This document shows, one piece after another, positions 58,828 to 64,000 of a stretch of 64,000 bases of DNA. The stretch is from Siphonodentalium dalli. Its lineage: Eukaryota; Mollusca; Scaphopoda; Gadilida; Siphonodentaliidae. Made by a program: the position numbers and the translations under genes. How positions within the stretch are numbered: position 1 is the stretch's first letter; each line of letters begins with the position of its first letter. The stretch is taken from NCBI GenBank assembly GCA_032622095.1, contig CP136064.1, forward strand, positions 43,234,989 to 43,298,988. Direction: 5' to 3'. The notes below the pieces were generated by a model. The model had not been told where the DNA came from. It was given only the letters and a program-made list of their open reading frames with translations, and did not search any database.

Positions 58828-59003
58828 TCATGGGAAGAACTATCGTCCTTATACCAGCGAAAAGACGAGCGAATATGGTGTGGTATTATAAACTCGCCGC
58901 CTTCGTACCTCTATTTATCGTTTAGAGTTATTGTTCTTAGATAAAAAAAAATTGGCGCGCGTGCGGCCCCCTCATCCCCACTGCCGCTGCGCCAATTTTT
59001 TTT
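58699..59003. other. Central spacer of the giant palindrome
   Basis: 305 bp present once. Mostly AT-rich. At its right edge is a GC-rich stem-loop: AAAAAAAAATTGGCGC and GCGCCAATTTTTTTTT enclose about 30 bases (about 58,944-59,003). The right arm begins directly after it at TACGAAGATAC. It also contains the start of the zinc-finger-like frame. Confidence 0.85.
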
Positions 59004-59109
59004 TACGAAGATACTGAGTATGATCTAGATTGCATTTCTTATATCAGGATCATTTTGGATCGTATAACACCGTGTAGATACGCTTTGTTAGCGCTTCACA
59101 AATTTCCCC

Positions 59110-60270
59110 GTTGTATAATGACACTATCAGATGCCTTTATGACCATAATTGAAACCCATCAGGGCTCATCGAGTGTCTTTTGATCAATTATTATCACATT
59201 TCACCGGTTCCAACATGACATGTACAACTTCCCTATCAACAATGTTTTCTAAATTGCCAAAACTGAGTGCATTTATGATGTTGCTTCATATCTGAGGATA
59301 CCATGGGGTGTAATTTCATTGATTGCTACCACGCATCAAGGGTGAAAATACAATACACATTTCTCCTGACCAAGGCCTCAGAAAGTGTCTTTTCATCTAT
59401 TTTTATCATATTTCATGAGTTCCAGCATGGAATGTTCACCTTCGCTAGCAATACTGTTCCCTAAAATTGCATATGGACTACATATGGACTGTGGATTGAT
59501 CTCTAGGGACCCAATGGCTGTAATTAAATATATTTTTAAAACACATGGAGCTTAAGACATGAAATTTACAATTTTCCTGACCAAATTATGACCTACAATA
59601 CACTATGAGGTCCCTTTATGTTCATAACTCAGTCATAAGTACTCATGAAGTGTCTTTTTTATCCATTTTATCACATTTCATGGGTTCCAACATGAAATGT
59701 TTACCTTCACTGCCGACATTGTGGCCTACAGTTGAAAACTTGAGAACATTTTCGCTGTGTCTAGGCGACCGATGGGGTGTAATTACATTGATTGTTAAAA
59801 CACATGTAGGATAACGTATGAAATTTACACTTTTCCTGACCAAATTATGGCTTACAATCTAGTATGAGATGCCGTTGTTGTCATAACTCAAAGTCATCAG
59901 AGCTCAGTAAGTGCCTTTTGATGCATGTTTATCACATTTGATGAGCTCCAACATGAAATATACACTTTCCCTGGCAAGAATGTTGCCTAAAATTGCAAAA
60001 TTGAGTCAATTTATGCTCTAGGTTAATGTCTAGGTTCCACTCCCATGTCCCTTAATTCATTTTTTACCATAGATGAAGGGTCAAATATGAAATACATATT
60101 TCTCCTGACCAAATTATGGGGTACATTGGCACTATGAGATGACTTTATGTTCATAACTCAAAGATATGAGGTCTCGTGAAGTGTCTTTACATCTATTTTT
60201 ATCATATTTCATGAGTTCCAGGATGAAATATTCATCTTCACTAGCAATATTGTTGTCTAAAATTGCAAAC
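59110..60270 (-). repeat. Five tandem units of about 265 bp, right arm
   Basis: Mirror image of 57,437-58,590, with the same unit boundaries and the same deletion in the fourth unit. This shows that the array was copied as a block by the inverted duplication. Confidence 0.75.
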
Positions 60271-60780
60271 GTTTTCTCAAAATATGAGATATTGCGCGAA
60301 CTGTTAGTGAGCTAATTGATTTTTGTGTCAAATTTGATCCAACATAGACGAAAACATTCAATAATTATGAAGGACTTACTCGAAAACTGAATTTTTTATT
60401 GTTTTTTTTTTTAATAACTGTGAGGGTTATTTTCACACTAGCTCTTGGATATTCGTTCTTATGTCATCGTTTTTTTTTGTTTCAAAGTATTTGTTTTTTG
60501 TTGATAATTGACAACCCTGCATTATTTTGATCGAGAATGAAAAACAAAATATTGTATTTTTATGCATTGGTTCGTTATGGTCCTAATATGAAACATTTTA
60601 ACTCAAATGCTATATTATTTCGGTTAAATACAAGCTATGTTAACATTTTTCTAGGAAGTATTCATTTCTGCATCATTATATTTGCGATGATGAACACATT
60701 CACACATTAGACCGAATGGATTCGCACAAAGCCTTCCTTTATTATAAGACTTCGATAGAAATTATATACGTTTTCTCAAA

Positions 60781-61020
60781 TTATAAGATTTTGGTCCAAA
60801 TTTCATTTAAATACTTGATTGTTGCTTCCAACTGTATTTCAAATAGACGAAATATTTCCATTTTATTTAAAACAGACGAAATATTTACAATGCTTATCAA
60901 GTAATTACATTGTTCTTCGATATTAGTTGTTAGATTATGGTTTTCTAACGTTTTATGAAGAGTAGTATTCAAAATTATATATTCCTTCTTTTTTTTTCTG
61001 TCAGTGTAAAGAGGCAACAT
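60781..61020 (-). CDS. Doubtful helical ORF, right arm
   Basis: Identical peptide to the left-arm ORF at 56,682-56,921. Same caveats. Confidence 0.25.
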   Translation of the reverse strand: MLPLYTDRKKKKEYIILNTTLHKTLENHNLTTNIEEQCNYLISIVNISSVLNKMEIFRLFEIQLEATIKYLNEIWTKIL

Positions 61021-62419
61021 TCTGCATATGCATATCTTAAAGAGTGCTTATATACTTTAACATTAAAGTATACATCATAACCCACATATTTGAACACATT
61101 ACATTCGTGCATATAATGGCATATTGATAAGACACACCGGACCACCATAGAGCTTATAGCGTATGTGGAACTGAATAGTTAACTATAGTAGAGGGCTTTT
61201 TTTTACTTGATTTAACAGTGAAAAGGGCACTTAATGTACATCATAATATAACGCACTAATATGTATTGGATTTGCTTTAAGAAACACGGACGTATACATA
61301 CATCAGATACGCATACTTAGAACACATTCACTTCGTGTATATACTGAAGTATACCACGTATATAGTCCACAAAGACATAGCCCTGCATGTGAAAACTCAG
61401 TTTAACTATACATTAAAGAGCGTTTATACGTGATTTACCTGTGAAAATGGAAATTTTTATACATCATATCACATAGAGGTACCGCACTTGCTTTAAGAAT
61501 ATGGACGGTTATAGGCACAATCATAACAACAATGGAGACCAGCGTTCTTACACAGAAATCAGTAATTTATGCACTAAAATGGTAACAACAATGAAAATAT
61601 ACCCTCTGTGAACTGCCATAGACATCAGAACTATTAAGAATTTATGAGTTGTCTCGCTTGTTTAGTTGCGATACATGATGCAATAATTTGCGTTACCAAC
61701 AATAAAACAGTATTGACGCTATATATTATCCATATACCGACGGTTTTAGACTATATTTCTACTAATAATGCTATTAAATGAACGACAATTAAGAGAAATG
61801 AACTATGAATGCATATATGAAGTCAATATGTATACACGCGTCCACATAGCAGGCCTTTTCCAGACCAATGTTTGATACCCCCGTATAAAATAGAGCGTTT
61901 TGAGAAGAATATGTGAAATTAATATGCACATGTGTTCACATAGTAGGTCTTATCGTCATATGAAACTGCCACGTAGTACATGCTTTGTTTCCTCTGTATA
62001 ACAGACTAAATGTATAGGATGTACAATACATATAATTGGTGAAAAGAATACATGAAGTATTTATGCATTAGTCTACACCATATGGGCTCTTTATTGTCTC
62101 CATGTAATGGAGATTTTAGACTAAATTTCTTCTAATAATGCTATAAATGAACGATAATAAAGAGAAATGAACGATTAAAGAATACATCAAGTGGGGGGGG
62201 GGGGTAAAGGTTCCTATTAAAATATATATACACTATTTCTTTGTTATTATTATTTTTCATTTTTATTTTATTATTTTGTTTTTTGTTTTGTTTTGTTAGA
62301 ATATATAGGTAATAACAAGGATTTATTCGTGTGACTGAAGCAATCCGTTTATCAAATGTATAGGGTTTAAATCGATAGGTGGAGCCATCTGGTTGTTGCC
62401 TAAAATCCAGGTGGCACCA

Positions 62420-62761
62420 TTAGGAAAACAAATCGTAATACTCCTCCCGCATGGCCCAGTAGACAGGATTTACCTGGCACCATAGCGTTTCAACTTCCAT
62501 ATCCCAATTTTCTTGGAGTTCCTCTCCGTCGGGAGGTGTAACGATAATAGTATACACCGGGCAGCTGATAGTGAAATTCACTACCGTTCCCTGAATAAGT
62601 GGGTAAGGCACCCACCAACATATCTCGGAACCCATCCATTGACCCACAGTAGCGATTGTTTGATCGTCTACGACGGGTGTGGTAGGTTGTTGAAACTCTT
62701 CGTCTGGGATGTGGGAGATACTCCTCACTTCTTCACAATTAACACTTACATTGCACACCAT
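62420..62761 (-). CDS. Unrecognised ORF, right-arm copy (113 codons)
   Basis: Same protein as at 54,944-55,306 except one substitution near residue 15 (S for F) and the end: here GATTTGTTTTCC gives DLFS and a stop. This is probably the intact form because it has no homopolymer run. The start context (ACAAAATGG) is the same. A C/A-rich, AATAAAA-containing segment follows the stop after about 150 nt and could hold a poly(A) signal. No family recognised. Confidence 0.55.
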   Translation of the reverse strand: MVCNVSVNCEEVRSISHIPDEEFQQPTTPVVDDQTIATVGQWMGSEICWWVPYPLIQGTVVNFTISCPVYTIIVTPPDGEELQENWDMEVETLWCQVNPVYWAMREEYYDLFS

Positions 62762-63283
62762 TTTGTTTAAAGATAAAATAAAATTCTGGTTCAGTCACGA
62801 GTAAATCTTGTTAGGTGTAAGTTAGGTGGAGGTTGTTAGTAAAATGATTTTATAATTGAGTTGTTTTTTTTTCTTTCTTGCACACTGTATAACGTACACT
62901 ACCAATTATACCTTCCCTCAGATCTGTGGAGAAATAGGGTGCTATAGGCTATTAAACTTATTGCTTGGATAACACCGTTCCTGTGCATTCACGCTATACT
63001 GCACATAGGAGTTTGTGTGAATGGGTAGGTATTTCGGTTCAAGAGAAGATATTATTACCGCGTGTAATGAACACACCTGTTCTTATAGGCGGTGCCTTGT
63101 GTGGGATAGATACTTGATAATTGAATTTGCGTTGAGCTTCTGATCTCGTTTAATTACCTTGCACAAGTGTGTGGTGACCATATAGATACCCGTTGTTATA
63201 ATCATTATGTTATCAAGAAAAATGTCCGAAGTGCGAATATATTTGCCAATGAAATGTCGACAAGATTAATCATGAAGATTTAC

Positions 63284-63366
63284 ATTGGATAATATCTGCC
63301 AGTGTTTGATATAATAGAAGATAATAGTGGTGTTGGTGGTGATGGTACATTGTCGCGGTTGATTTC
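63284..63366 (-). CDS. Candidate exon 3, right arm
   Basis: Mirror of 54,339-54,421 with the same acceptor tract, donor and peptide. Both splice sites survive in both arms. Confidence 0.35.
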
Positions 63367-63646
63367 CTAAAAGGGAATAAAAGGAGTAAGAAGAAGAAGG
63401 AAAAAAAAAGAAGAAAAAAACCAATTTGATATAGGGCAGTAATATAACCCCAATGTTTAGCATTTGGAAATAGTGTTATAACATTTCTTTAAATAATTCA
63501 AAATATATACATACATTGAATTTTTTTTTTTTTTTTTTTTAAACCAATTTTTTGTTGTTGAAAAAACATAAATTTTTAAAGAAAAAAAAACATTTTGAAT
63601 TTTTTTTTTTTAAACAAATTTTTTTTTTTTTTTTAATTATACATAC

Positions 63647-63739
63647 CATTGTGTTATTTCCGTTTAGAAATTCCGCCTGTTGACAATAAAGCTCGTATTT
63701 CTGTCGTCTGATTTTGCAAACTCTGTAGTGTTAGTTTAC
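63647..63739 (-). other. Candidate exon 2, right arm
   Basis: Mirror of 53,919-54,011; acceptor and donor are unchanged. The intron between this and exon 3 is where the arms differ most. Confidence 0.35.
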
Positions 63740-64000
63740 CTGCATAGGAAAGTAGACTAAACCCGCTACAATATATATATATATTGGCTCCCGACATACA
63801 TACATAAGGATAATTAAGACTAAAATAGATCAGAGCATACATACGCCGGTTACCTGGCAGTATATACAGGCAATTATCTAGGTGCTCGACTTATTGGTCG
63901 TCAGTGCCAACATTTTTTGGCATTGCGCCTCACTCTACAATATATTAGCTGGGATACGTACACAATGATAATTAAGACTAAAATAGATTGGAGCATACAT

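Larger units (their letters stand above)
59004..64000 (-). repeat. Right arm of giant palindrome (runs off window)
   Basis: Complement of 53,658-58,698. Lacks roughly 70-80 bp seen in the left arm at about 54,120-54,200 (an ATATCAAATTACTCGTCTCC-containing segment), where it has a long T run (63,519-63,540) instead. Ends at the window edge still within the match. Confidence 0.95.

Noticed and set aside
53658-64000. Polinton, herpesvirus-like or other integrated viral genome as the explanation of the palindrome
   Set aside because: No polymerase, integrase, packaging ATPase or capsid-like ORF is visible in the arms; the remaining part outside the window would be needed to support this.

Overview
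Eukaryotic, probably molluscan, nuclear DNA. The window is AT-rich and gene-poor, with no bacterial-style ORFs, consensus splice sites and many non-autonomous transposons. The best lineage clue is the minus-strand exon at 3,475-3,809. It encodes the basic/SA-rich juxtamembrane motif plus transmembrane segment that I know from the C-terminus of many molluscan cell-surface proteins. This assignment rests on family recall, not on a search.

Genes. Only exon fragments are visible, mostly on the minus strand. The best is a C-type lectin-like domain split over two exons (34,475-34,658 and 21,423-21,675). Their phases and sequence join cleanly across a 12.8-kb intron. A second possible minus-strand gene has a threonine-rich, mucin-like exon with a possible signal peptide (18,125-18,830), a weak small exon (17,592-17,690) and the transmembrane terminal exon (3,475-3,809), all in phase 1. 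A candidate orphan exon lies at 46,620-46,900.

Mobile elements dominate. 7,279-11,277 is a head-to-tail array of eight Helitron-like units on the minus strand, with one more truncated unit and a 50-bp duplicated host flank after it. 29,975-33,854 is a second array of four units on the plus strand, inside the lectin intron. Both arrays show 5' TC, a 3' hairpin and a CTAG/CTRR end, and they share the same 5' terminus. Other elements are TTAA-flanked palindromic MITEs (2,242-2,633; about 24,000-24,425; about 25,840-26,112), a decayed hAT element with an 8-bp target duplication and a BED zinc-finger remnant (49,877-51,082), two 3' fragments of one LINE-type family (17,869-18,051; 51,501-52,016), a nested MITE (4,409-6,018), several foldback elements and many minisatellites.

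The right end (53,658-64,000) is one giant near-perfect palindrome. Its arms are at least 5 kb, its central spacer is 305 bp, and the right arm runs off the window. Each arm carries the same unrecognised 113-120-codon ORF, a set of plausible spliced small exons, and a block of five diverged units of about 265 bp. The arms differ by scattered substitutions, homopolymer lengths and one indel of roughly 70-80 bp. That argues for a real, slightly aged inverted duplication, although an assembly fold-back cannot be excluded from sequence alone. It is the least explained structure here.
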